Virus record (IMG/VR): IMGVR_UViG_3300046758_000205
Coordinates: 1 to 29,672 of that record
From: a virus
DNA: 29,672 bases
Strand: one strand, 5' to 3'
Shown piece by piece: positions 1-8,000 of this stretch; the first letter of the stretch is position 1, and every line of letters starts with the position of its first letter. The notes beneath the pieces are model-generated. The model was not told the DNA's origin. It ran no database searches and saw only the letters and a list, made by a program, of their open reading frames with translations. Made by a program: the position numbers and the translations under genes.

Positions 1-490
1 CGCCGTCACGTGCTGCCGGACGTTGTCCTGGTGCTGATGGTGTATTTCCTGATTGAGCCATTCTGCGTATTTTTTCAATTGTATTTGGACCGACAATACC
101 GTCTACTCTTAATCCAGAATTTTGTTGAAATGTTCTTACAGCACGTTCGGTTTTAGGTCCAAATTTTCCGTCTATATCCCTACCTTGAAAGCCTAAGTAT
201 GTTTGCAGTTCTTTTACCATATCTCCGGTTCTAATCATTTCACCGTTTTTCAGTATACCAGTTGGACGTTGAGGCTGTCCTTGTTGATTCATTGCGTTAG
301 CTGCACCAGGCGCTTGTTCTTCTGCTGCTCCAGCGGCTGCTTCTGCTGCTTTTCTAGCTTTTTCTCTATCATATCCAGCTTTTGCAAAAATTCCAAACAA
401 AAATAATAATAGTGGCGCAACTTCATTTAGTTGCTGTTTTTCATTTATAATTTTTTGTTGTTCATTTATAATTTCTTGATCTGTTAACAT
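1..490 (-). CDS. Peptidoglycan-binding domain protein, 3'-truncated by window edge
   Basis: The frame opens at ATG 490 and is still open at base 1, so about 163 N-terminal residues are visible and the C-terminus is missing. Residues 1-23 are polar and helical (rich in Q, E, N, K). A short hydrophobic run VAPLLLFLFGIFA follows at about 24-36, then an Ala-rich linker. From about residue 85 there is a typical PG_binding_1 repeat: GDMVKELQTYLGF, then DGKFGPKTERAVRTFQ, then GLRVDGIVGPNTI. That fold binds cell-wall peptidoglycan and is common in phage lysins and wall-penetrating virion proteins. Any catalytic domain would lie outside the window. The start is one base after the stop of the upstream gene, so translation is probably coupled. 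Domain call is firm; whether this is a virion enzyme or an endolysin cannot be told. Confidence 0.8.
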   Translation of the reverse strand, partial: MLTDQEIINEQQKIINEKQQLNEVAPLLLFLFGIFAKAGYDREKARKAAEAAAGAAEEQAPGAANAMNQQGQPQRPTGILKNGEMIRTGDMVKELQTYLGFQGRDIDGKFGPKTERAVRTFQQNSGLRVDGIVGPNTIEKIRRMAQSGNTPSAPGQRPAARDG

Positions 491-491
491 T

Positions 492-1049
492 TTAACTTCC
501 TATCGGACTTTTGGTGTCTGTAGAGTCCCCAATATCTTTACTTTCTCCTTGCGGAGTATCAGCAGTAGGATCTTCTTTTCTTTCTCCACGTGCAGTTTCT
601 AGTTCTTTGAGCAAGTCCATTACTCTTGAACCTCCGACATCTTCTTGTGCGCTTTCACCGCCCATATCTTCTTGTGTAAGTTTTGCTACATATTCTTCAT
701 CTTCTTTTTCTTCTTGATAAAGTTCTTGTGGCTCATTAGGATTGCGAACAATAACTTTACCTTTTTCTACTCCGCAACTCTGTTCTAAGTATGTTTCTAA
801 AACTTGCACAGTAGTTGGATATTGTAGTTCGATTTCATAGTAAGTGACATCTACGTTTTCTAATCTTGGAAAATCTAACGGGCGTTTTTGAATTGGTGTT
901 TTCTTTCCCGGAGTCATATTTATTACACCATATTTTTCTAACATGGTTTCTAATCTATTGTCAAACCCTTCGGGTAATTCCCCTGCAACACCCACTTTAA
1001 ATGGATAGGTTTTTTTAGATTCAGTCAAGTGTTCTGCAAAACTTTTCAT
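492..1049 (-). CDS. Conserved T4-like phage protein of unknown function (185 aa)
   Basis: I recognise the general style of this protein from marine T4-like phages but know no proven function. The N-terminal half (to about residue 100) looks like a compact alpha/beta domain: FKVGVAGELPEGFDNRLE, a PIQKRPLDFP stretch, VTYYEIELQYPTT, then a probable helix VLETYLEQSCGV. The second half is strongly charged and probably disordered, with the motif LTQEDMGGESAQEDVGG at about 124-140, a helix RVMDLLKELETARGE, and a Ser/Asp/Thr-rich tail. It has its own late-type promoter box 25 bases upstream and an AGGA ribosome site before ATG. It lies in the packaging/tail cluster, so a virion assembly role is possible, but this is inference from position only. 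Confidence 0.75.
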   Translation of the reverse strand: MKSFAEHLTESKKTYPFKVGVAGELPEGFDNRLETMLEKYGVINMTPGKKTPIQKRPLDFPRLENVDVTYYEIELQYPTTVQVLETYLEQSCGVEKGKVIVRNPNEPQELYQEEKEDEEYVAKLTQEDMGGESAQEDVGGSRVMDLLKELETARGERKEDPTADTPQGESKDIGDSTDTKSPIGS

Positions 1050-1073
1050 TATTGTATCCTAAATTCTATATTG

Positions 1074-1081
1074 TATTTATC
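1074..1081 (-). promoter_or_regulatory. T4-type late promoter box GATAAATA for the 185-aa gene
   Basis: The minus strand reads GATAAATACAA, one mismatch from the T4 late consensus TATAAATA. Spacing of +1 six bases after the box predicts a start near 1068, giving a leader of about 19 bases containing AGGA. The same box recurs before most other units of this window. Confidence 0.6.
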
Positions 1082-1082
1082 A

Positions 1083-1661
1083 TTAAAAAGTATATTTAAA
1101 AATTTCAAGTTCTTCGGCATAATCATTTTTTACTTTAGAAATTAATCTATTTGTGTATATATCTTTGTATCGTTTATCAGGTGTATTATTTAAAAAAGGC
1201 AACGGATCATTGCAATCAGTTAACCATTGAATATATCTAAAATTACTAGCCAGTCTTTCAAATTTTATTATATGATCACAATCACGACTATATTGTGTTT
1301 GTGTAAAATAATGTCCTTTATCAATTTGTCTATCATACCAGTATTCAAAACCTTGTTCAAATACATTACTGCGGGTTTTCAATGTTTCCCAGTCATCTTT
1401 ATAATCCAACGATTGTAATTTAAAATAATGCCTATCTTTCTGAAATTTATAATGACTAAACAATCTATCAAATGTATTTCTTACTACACAAAACTTCCAT
1501 CCAAAGTTTTTATATCCTTGTGCAGTTGCTTCTTCTAATGTTATATGCCAGTTATTAACATTTATATGTTTTCTGAAATTTTTTTTGATCCATGTTCTAA
1601 CACTTGTACCTCCGGTTTTTCGAATATGTACAAATGTAAACTTGTTTTCAACTATCACCAT
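1083..1661 (-). CDS. Sulfotransferase family protein (PAPS-dependent type)
   Basis: This 192-aa protein carries both cofactor signatures of the carbohydrate sulfotransferase families. FVHIRKTGGTSV at residues 10-21 matches the 5'-phosphosulfate-binding loop (usually HI.KTGGTS), and VVRNTFDRLFSHYKF at 59-73 matches the 3'-phosphate-binding motif (R.P..R..S.Y), with Asn-Thr where Asn-Pro is usual. It is probably cytoplasmic: no signal peptide or membrane anchor is seen. Known relatives move sulfate from PAPS to hydroxyl groups on sugars; the substrate here is unknown. The start overlaps the end of gp16 by 14 bases, so it is translated from the same message. It sits oddly among packaging genes, which suggests insertion as an accessory gene. 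The protein is short but complete in its motifs. Confidence 0.85.
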   Translation of the reverse strand: MVIVENKFTFVHIRKTGGTSVRTWIKKNFRKHINVNNWHITLEEATAQGYKNFGWKFCVVRNTFDRLFSHYKFQKDRHYFKLQSLDYKDDWETLKTRSNVFEQGFEYWYDRQIDKGHYFTQTQYSRDCDHIIKFERLASNFRYIQWLTDCNDPLPFLNNTPDKRYKDIYTNRLISKVKNDYAEELEIFKYTF

Positions 1662-2133
1662 CCGTGTTTAAGCCTTTTAGCTTTTGTAACAAACTGTTAC
1701 GATCCGTTACTACATAACCGTCACCGTTTACTATATCGCCAGTACCTGGACCACTATCTTTATCCATCTTTTCTTTTTTAAGTTGCAGTTCGACCATTTT
1801 TAATTTTTTATCTAATTTTGCTACTTTTGCATCTAGATTAGTTTTTAACATAGTTCCAGCAACTTCAAATACACGACCAGCATATCTGCCTTCTACATTC
1901 ATTCCTAAATCCATTAGGTCGTCGTATGCTTCCATGGCTTTTTCTGCTACTTCGTTTAACTCTTTATCTGCCATGTCTCCAAGGCCCTTGACAGCTGGTA
2001 ATGCACCTGCAATTTTGTCAAACTCTTCTATATCTCTAAATGTATCTTGCTGTTCAATAATTGCTGTTTCTTTTTTTGAAGCCTTAGGCTTTGTATCAGC
2101 AACATTTAATAATTCTTCTAGTTTTTTGGTCAT
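1648..2133 (-). CDS. 16: Terminase small subunit (T4 gp16-like)
   Basis: The 161-aa length is close to that of T4 gp16. The central helical segment, with DDLMDLGMNVEGRYAGRVFE at about 91-110, AGTMLKTNLDAKVAKLDKKL next, and KMVELQLKKEKMD after it, is the signature I associate with the T4-family small terminase, which forms a ring and helps the large subunit gp17 start DNA packaging. The N-terminal 60 residues are Lys/Glu-rich, and the C-terminus has a short Gly/Asp linker and a final basic helix. It has its own late-type box 27 bases upstream, overlapping the stop of gp4. Unusually, gp17 does not follow; the next gene is a sulfotransferase overlapping it by 14 bases. The assignment is from motif memory, not a search. 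Confidence 0.78.
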   Translation of the reverse strand: MTKKLEELLNVADTKPKASKKETAIIEQQDTFRDIEEFDKIAGALPAVKGLGDMADKELNEVAEKAMEAYDDLMDLGMNVEGRYAGRVFEVAGTMLKTNLDAKVAKLDKKLKMVELQLKKEKMDKDSGPGTGDIVNGDGYVVTDRNSLLQKLKGLNTDGDS

Positions 2134-2159
2134 AATATTATTCCATTATATGCTAGTAT

Positions 2160-2167
2160 TATTTATC
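2160..2167 (-). promoter_or_regulatory. Late promoter box GATAAATA for gp16, overlapping the gp4 stop
   Basis: The minus strand reads GATAAATA with the gp4 stop codon TAA (2163-2165) inside the box. The predicted start near 2154 gives a leader of about 21 bases before ATG 2133. Promoter and coding end share the same bases, typical of the tight packing here. Confidence 0.5.
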
Positions 2168-2600
2168 TACGTTTTCCTTTGTGAAAAATATCACCCTCGT
2201 TTATAATACGAAATGCTATGCCTTTTTGTTTACACCAAGCTCTAGCGGCTGCCCATTTTGCTTGGTTAACAACATAGTGAGCTTGATTAGCACGGCTGCG
2301 TCCTAACTGTTCTCTGTGTGTTTGATTAGCAGGTTTTACTTCGATAAGTTCTACTTTTTCTTTGCCAGTTTTATCAGTATAAACAATAAAAAAATCAGGA
2401 ACGTAAATTGTAAATTTTCCACTAAGTGGATTTCTATAAGGTATCTTGATCGATTCACTTGCCCATTTACTAATGCTGGGATTAGTATCACAAAATTTCA
2501 TAAACATGAACTCCCAACTACTTCTGTAGGTAGGTGTTCTGCCTCCTACATATTTGTCAGGATTTTTTAGTGCATACTTTCCCTGAGCAAATCGAGGCAT
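2163..2600 (-). CDS. 4: Head completion protein, nuclease-fold (T4 gp4-like)
   Basis: This 145-aa protein matches the T4 gp4 (gp50/65) head-completion family in length and motifs. The N-terminus has GKYALKNPDKYVG and YRSSWEFMFMKFCD. The core has a TnsA/endonuclease-like pattern: an acidic residue in the strand YVPDFFIVY (about 67-75) and VELIEVKPA (about 84-92), where the D...E.K arrangement resembles a PD-(D/E)xK nuclease centre. A basic C-terminus ends in KGKRR. In T4 this factor joins the filled head before the tail attaches. It is translationally coupled to the upstream gene by a TAATG junction at 2600. Whether the nuclease site is active is not shown by the sequence. Confidence 0.8.
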   Translation of the reverse strand: MPRFAQGKYALKNPDKYVGGRTPTYRSSWEFMFMKFCDTNPSISKWASESIKIPYRNPLSGKFTIYVPDFFIVYTDKTGKEKVELIEVKPANQTHREQLGRSRANQAHYVVNQAKWAAARAWCKQKGIAFRIINEGDIFHKGKRR

Positions 2601-2956
2601 TAGTATACCACATTTCTAGCTTCTATAGTTGTTGTTTCTATAACACTTTTTATTCCTAATAAACTTGAAGCACTACGATTGCTGTTGAGTATTTTTGCAA
2701 CTATGCCGCTTAACTGAACTTTATCAAATACTTTTAATGTATCTAATACTTTAAATATATCAACTTTATCTTTTATAGATTGTTCTATTAATATAGCACT
2801 TATACTTAGAGCAGACTGTTCTTCAAATCCTCTAGCTTTAAAAAATCCAACAGTTGCATCTACTTTATTTGCACTAACTTCGATTTGTTTGTTAAAATAA
2901 TTGTCAAAAAAGATTTGTGTTTTATCTTTTTGTTTTATGTTTTCTACACTACTCAT
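2600..2956 (-). CDS. Small conserved T4-like phage protein, function unknown (118 aa)
   Basis: The protein is almost wholly helical. A probable virion or assembly factor is suggested by its place between a tube-fold protein and gp4, overlapping the first by ATGA (start inside the previous stop) and the second by TAATG. Visible segments are IFFDNYFNKQIEVSANKVDA, then a VGFFKARGFEE turn, then helices ALSISAILIEQ and DKVDIFKVLDTLKVFDKVQL. I recall similar small proteins (with the VGFFKARGF-type motif) in marine T4-like genomes, always listed without function. No enzyme motif, signal peptide or membrane segment is visible. Confidence 0.7.
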   Translation of the reverse strand: MSSVENIKQKDKTQIFFDNYFNKQIEVSANKVDATVGFFKARGFEEQSALSISAILIEQSIKDKVDIFKVLDTLKVFDKVQLSGIVAKILNSNRSASSLLGIKSVIETTTIEARNVVY

Positions 2957-4278
2957 GCTTGATCCAATGCGCTTTGATAGTATTGCTCTTTGCCTATAGG
3001 ACTTAAACTATTCCATATATCTTTCATGTCTTGAATATTTCCTGAATTGCTTGTACCTACGTCATCTCTAAAGACTTGAAAACTAACTTCGTCAAGTAGG
3101 CCTTGATTATTTTGTAATGCATCTAGTCTCTCTCTTCTTGATAAAGTAGATGTTTGCGAACTGTAGCTCGATACAGTTGTATTTGTAATTGCACTACTAC
3201 TATTTGAATTTGGAAATGTTGAGTTTATTGCTCCAAATATCAATTGATCTAAAATACCAGCTTGAATTCCTTGTCCTTCTGCACTATTAATTATATCTCC
3301 AACATTATCAAACTCTAAATTATTGGCTAATTCTATTGTATTTTTTATTGTAGCAATGGTTCCTAGGTCAAATCTACCTGTTTCAATATCTCTAAATATT
3401 GACGTAAATCCATCTACTAAGCCGCCTCTTCCAAATATATTAGTAATTCGTCCACCGCCGCCTTCAACAGTCAAAGGACTAGGTGTAACATCGTAATGAG
3501 ATGGATTAGCAAATCCACTAGGATTATCTTGACTAGTAGTACCTCTTCCATATAATACAGATTCGTAAGCAACTCGCATAGTATTAGTCATAAAATTACT
3601 TGCACTTTGTTCTACTCTATCATGCGCAAAAGTTTCTATTAATGGATTTACTAAAGTCATGCTAGTAAATACATTGTTTACGTTTGTGCTATGTAATTGA
3701 TTAATTGTAATTGAATTAAAGAAAGGAACATTATTAAATTTTCTTCTGTCTAAACCATGATTGTATGTATTTGCAAATTCGCCTTTGTAATGATCAACAG
3801 GAGAATTATTATAAGGCAAAGGAACACTTGTGTCAGGTTGTCCGTTACTAGTAGTGTTTGCATAGTTAGGATCTTGATAATACCATCTAAAATAACTTTC
3901 CCATAACAATGTTGTAAGTCCTGCATTATCATCATGGAACACAAATTCTACAGGATCGTAATTTACCTTTGTCTGTACAACTTTTTTTCTATTATACATA
4001 TTCAAGGTAGATGTATCAAAAGTATACGAAGGCATTGAAGCTGATTCAACTAAAAGATTAAATTCGTTTTTTTGTAATTGATCGTATACACCTAATTCTA
4101 ATAATGCAGTACGATTTACATCAAATACTACATGATAAAGAAACTTAACTTTGGGCGTAAGACGTAGATTATTCCTAATATACAATGCACTTGCATGTGC
4201 AAAATCTCCTAGGTTTCCTTTAGGATTTCCTAAAGCATTACTAAAGTTATCAAAATAATTTGCTATAAAACTGGCCAT
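2953..4278 (-). CDS. Tail-tube-fold baseplate/tube-initiator-like structural protein
   Basis: At 441 aa this is longer than tail tube gp19 but shows a related core. Residues about 41-165 contain PKVKFLYHVVFDVNRTAL, LVESASMPSYTFDTSTLNMY, NRKKVVQTKVNYDPVEFVFH and DDNAGLTTLLWESYFRWYY. The "sensor strand, kinked Pro, long strand, D-D/N, W" order is what gp19, gp48 and gp54 share, so the best guess is a tube-cap or tube-initiator protein (gp48/gp54-like). The C-terminal 200 residues are Asn/Ser/Thr-rich and end in a helical part. It follows gp19 after a terminator and a late promoter box. There is no clear Shine-Dalgarno sequence, and ATG lies five bases after the box, so the message may be leaderless. 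The exact T4 counterpart is uncertain. Confidence 0.65.
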   Translation of the reverse strand: MASFIANYFDNFSNALGNPKGNLGDFAHASALYIRNNLRLTPKVKFLYHVVFDVNRTALLELGVYDQLQKNEFNLLVESASMPSYTFDTSTLNMYNRKKVVQTKVNYDPVEFVFHDDNAGLTTLLWESYFRWYYQDPNYANTTSNGQPDTSVPLPYNNSPVDHYKGEFANTYNHGLDRRKFNNVPFFNSITINQLHSTNVNNVFTSMTLVNPLIETFAHDRVEQSASNFMTNTMRVAYESVLYGRGTTSQDNPSGFANPSHYDVTPSPLTVEGGGGRITNIFGRGGLVDGFTSIFRDIETGRFDLGTIATIKNTIELANNLEFDNVGDIINSAEGQGIQAGILDQLIFGAINSTFPNSNSSSAITNTTVSSYSSQTSTLSRRERLDALQNNQGLLDEVSFQVFRDDVGTSNSGNIQDMKDIWNSLSPIGKEQYYQSALDQA

Positions 4279-4282
4279 ATTG

Positions 4283-4290
4283 TATTTATC
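4283..4290 (-). promoter_or_regulatory. Late promoter box GATAAATA immediately before the tube-like gene
   Basis: The minus strand reads GATAAATACAAT directly followed by ATG 4278. With T4 late spacing (+1 six bases after the box), transcription would begin at about 4277, at the start codon itself. It follows the gp19 terminator by four bases. Confidence 0.6.
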
Positions 4291-4294
4291 TCAT

Positions 4295-4322
4295 AAAAAA
4301 AAGGAGCATACGCTCCTTTTTT
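4295..4322 (-). terminator. Intrinsic terminator after gp19 (possibly bidirectional)
   Basis: GGAGC (4303-4307) pairs with GCTCC (4312-4316) around a four-base loop. On the minus strand the stem is followed by eight T and preceded by six A, a classical rho-independent terminator. It sits between the gp19 stop at 4346 and the next late promoter box. The A and T flanks would make it work in either direction. Confidence 0.85.
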
Positions 4323-4345
4323 AATTAGGCAATCTCTAAAGTATT

Positions 4346-4972
4346 TTAGCTTCCGCCACCGGTTACTAACGTACTTGTATTTCTAGGAACTGTTGAGCCT
4401 ACGCCTGTTCCTACTGGTGTTTGAATTGCGTTGTCATACTGTATTGTTAATGCAACTTGTACAGCATCGTTGTTGGCATAGTTAAGTGTTCCATAATCAA
4501 CGTTTGTTAAGAAACAACCATATAGTTCCCATGTTTCTAAAACGTTTGGAGTATTTACACCATTACCGCCATCTAATATTTCTATTCTTTGAGTAAATTT
4601 ATAATCAATTCCAGAAGCAGCACTTGACTGTTCAAAGAAATCAAATTGTTTCTGTAGTTGTTCGCCAACTAGTTTTTGCACATTACCGTTTACATCATCT
4701 CTTAGTGTAACGTTTACTGTGTCCCAAGTGTGTTTACCTGCCAAATATACTTTTGAATTATATACGTCAAGTACCATTGGATCAAAACTTAGTGTAGGGC
4801 GTGTTGCTTCTACTACCTGTTTTGTCAATTCTTGAGTTTCAGCACTTACACCAAAATTTTCTAGCGTAATTCTAAAACGATATGATAGTTTTGGCATTAG
4901 CAAGCCTTGGCTATTTGCACTATTATCGTTTGCTAACGGTACCGAAATTTTTGTTAATGTTGAGATTGCCAT
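4346..4972 (-). CDS. 19: Tail tube protein (T4 gp19-like)
   Basis: The 208-aa length fits major tail tube proteins, which stack as rings to form the DNA channel inside the sheath. Features are an N-terminal MPKLSYRFRITLENFG strand (about 26-41), the kinked segment VVEATRPTLSFDPMVLDVY (about 52-70), the HTWDTVNVTLRDDV strand (about 80-93), and C-terminal strands NVLETWELYGCFLTNVDYGT and DAVQVALTIQYDNA. This is the standard T4-family gp19 arrangement. It sits directly downstream of the sheath gene in transcription order, as in T4. A late box (GATAAATA) and a strong AAGGAGA ribosome site precede the start, and a hairpin terminator follows, giving a short, abundantly expressed single-gene unit. 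Confidence 0.88.
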   Translation of the reverse strand: MAISTLTKISVPLANDNSANSQGLLMPKLSYRFRITLENFGVSAETQELTKQVVEATRPTLSFDPMVLDVYNSKVYLAGKHTWDTVNVTLRDDVNGNVQKLVGEQLQKQFDFFEQSSAASGIDYKFTQRIEILDGGNGVNTPNVLETWELYGCFLTNVDYGTLNYANNDAVQVALTIQYDNAIQTPVGTGVGSTVPRNTSTLVTGGGS

Positions 4973-4996
4973 CTACTATTCTCCTTAATACATATG

Positions 4997-5004
4997 TATT
5001 TATC
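4997..5004 (-). promoter_or_regulatory. Late promoter box GATAAATA for gp19
   Basis: The minus strand reads GATAAATACATA. The predicted start near 4991 leaves a leader of about 19 bases with a strong AAGGAGA before ATG 4972. Confidence 0.65.
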
Positions 5005-5009
5005 TAATT

Positions 5010-5031
5010 GGGGCCAAGTTTCCCTGACCCC
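5010..5031 (-). other. Stable hairpin between gp18 stop and gp19 promoter
   Basis: GGGGCCA (5010-5016) pairs with TGACCCC (5025-5031): seven pairs with one G-U wobble on the minus-strand RNA, loop of eight. The T-run (TATTTTTT at 5032-5039) follows it only on the plus strand. On the minus strand, where the genes are, there is no U tail. It may act as a 3' end stabiliser or weak terminator for gp18, or as a true terminator against plus-strand transcription. Confidence 0.55.
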
Positions 5032-5037
5032 TATTTT

Positions 5038-8000
5038 TTATAGACCTGCGATCTCGCCTGTGTTTTTGATACGCAAAGGAATATATATAAATTCAATTGC
5101 TTTTACAGGTTCGATAGCTATATCTACATATAGCTCATTTCTATCAATTCTTGCCGGCGTGTTGTTAGTTTCATCACACACAACTAAGAAGTCATATAGT
5201 GCTCTAAGTCCAACTAATTCTACCATTAAACTTTCTACTTGCTGCTTGATTTCATCACGGGTGATTTTATCATTTGGTTCAAATAGATACGGTTTAGCAA
5301 GTTGATTTAACTGACTACGTAAGTAAACAACTAGTCTTGCAACATTAACTCTGTCCAATGCACTTGCATTTTTAGCACGAGTTTTTTGTCCAAATACAAC
5401 TAATCCTGCGCCATTTAAGAAAGTAATTGGATTAACATTGTTTCTATACAATGTATCACGCTGACCTTCGTTTAGTGCAATACTTACAAATTCGTCCTCA
5501 GCATTTATATAACCTACACTAGAAGCATTTGTTACACCGCCACGTCTTGTACCTGCTGGTGCAAACCATGGATAAGCAACTTGGTCATTTAGTGCAAAAG
5601 TACGTAGTACCATATGCGATGCTGGAACAACAACATTGTTACCTGCATTATCGCTTGTGAAACCACTTGGATAATAAACACCTAAGTATTCATCGCTTGT
5701 TACAAGACCGTCATCGTTATCTTCAACTGCTAGTTGTTGATTAGTTGCCCAATTTTCCAAGCTAGTTGCGGATGGTGTTAGTCTCATTGGACTATCTCCA
5801 ACTACAAATGCAGTTAGTCCTCTATCAAAGTTTAGAGTAATCATTTCGCCTATTAGCTCAGAATATCCTGGGCAAGCAATTAAGTTAAATGTTCTTGACT
5901 CGTCATCTCTAATATCTTGGTTACTATTCATTAATGATTGTAAAGCCTGTGTTACAACTTTACGCTGTGCTGATCTACCAAATGTTCCGCTGCCGTCTGC
6001 TTGATTACCTGATTCAGTAACCCAACGGTGTGGATAATAACTAGACATATCTTGATCGCCAAAGCGTTCGTTATCACCAGTAAGATCAATGTAGTTACGC
6101 TCAAAACGTCTTACATTAAATCCACTTCTACGTAAGTTCCATAGCAACATACCTTTTGGATAAAGTGCAGGATCTGGTGCATCTGGATCTAAATAATTAC
6201 TTGAATTTAAATCTTCAATGTCTGCTGCGGTTGCTGCGTCTGCGCCAGTTGTACTATAACGTGCATCGGCAAATAGTATGCCATTTTCAGTAGTTTGATC
6301 AGTACTATCTAACAATGTCCACTTTGATAGTGTTGCATTGTAAATGTATACTTGTGGATAATTTTCTAAGTCTGCTGTACTAACCCAAATATCACCAGTA
6401 ACTAAGTTACCACTATCTGAACGATCTCCGTTCTTAGGTTCTGTTGCACTTACAATAGGACCTTGCGAATCTGGCGAAGTGTTTGGATCAATGTTATAAT
6501 ATGGACTAGTTGAGTGATTAATACCTACCCATGTAGTACCGTTATGAACAAGCATATCAACTTCGTCTATTGTACTGCTGTACCATAGAGCACCATTCGC
6601 TGCAAGAGCAGTAGGCGCATCGTCGCTTGCACTATAAACTAAAGGTGACCATAAACTAATTACTAGTTTTTCAGGATCGCTATCTGTTTCACCTGGTTGC
6701 CAGTATAAATTCTGTGTACCTGTTTTAGTAGTTGCATTGTAAGGTGCAAATCCAGCAAATGTTAAAGCATTATTAGTATCAGTGATTCTAATTTCGCCGC
6801 CTAGTGTATGAGAAATTGTTATTCTGTTTTGTGAATCTACACTTGCAACAATATTAGTAAATCCTGCTGCGTTAATTGCTGCTACTAATGTTTGTGCATC
6901 TGCCGCTTGTCCAGCTGCTGTAAATGAGATTGTTTTAGCAGAATCTAATGCTTCTTGTGATTTTAAACTTTCCTGCATTGTAAGATTATAACTACCGCCT
7001 GCAAATGTAGATGCTAATATTTTATTACTTGTAATTGATGCTGCACCGCCAGCACGTTTAACAAATATTTTGAAATTTGCTGTATTTGCAGTTTGTTCAA
7101 GAGCATTTGATTGAATGTAAACTGTACCTACTGGTACGTTTGCACCGCCGCCTGATCTATCAAGTGCGAAAATTGCCCCTTGATTGGTGTCATATATTGG
7201 AGAGCTTGTTCTATTCCAAATTTCAGTTTCACCATTAAATTGTTTTACTCTCCAATCTGCACCAAGGTTTGGTGTAGTTGTTTTAATCCAAACACTTCCG
7301 CTTGGACGAGTATCGCTATCATTTGTTTTGAATAATGGTACATCTGTGTGCTTACTAATTTGTGCTTTAGGAGCAAAATAGAAACCTTCGTCGATACCAG
7401 CTGCTGCCATTGGCTGACCTGCACCATCTACAATCTGTATCTCGTCACTACCGCTACGATCGTTTAAAATTACTAATTTATTGTTTCTTGCTTCTGCTGA
7501 AACACCTGTGATACCTGCACCATTGATATCTGCTACCAAAGTAGTCAGTGTGTTACCAGACAACGTAATCTGAACTGATTCTGCACTGTCTGAGCTTGCA
7601 TTGATTACGAAAGTATCACCAATGGAACCTACTGTTGAAGAAATTGCAATTGAACCTGTTACAGAAGGAATACTTCCGCTCCAGTCTGGATTGCCAACAA
7701 TTACCCACGTATCGTCGACATTTTTATAATATATTTTAACAATGTTTGATGTTGTTACAACAGCATATTCGCCTTTTTGTCCTACCCAGCTTCCAGGCGC
7801 GGCAGTTGCATCTGCGCCAATTAAATCTGTCTTGCTTGTGATAACACGAGGAGTTTTTGCTATAAATGTTTGACCTGTTTCAGTTGTAGCTGCTGAAGCG
7901 TCCCATTCAAAAATTCCCCATTCTGTTGTTTGTGTATCTAACCACCATGTACCGTCTTCTGGGTTCGCGGTTGTTGGTGTTGAGCTTGCGTTTAAACTAT

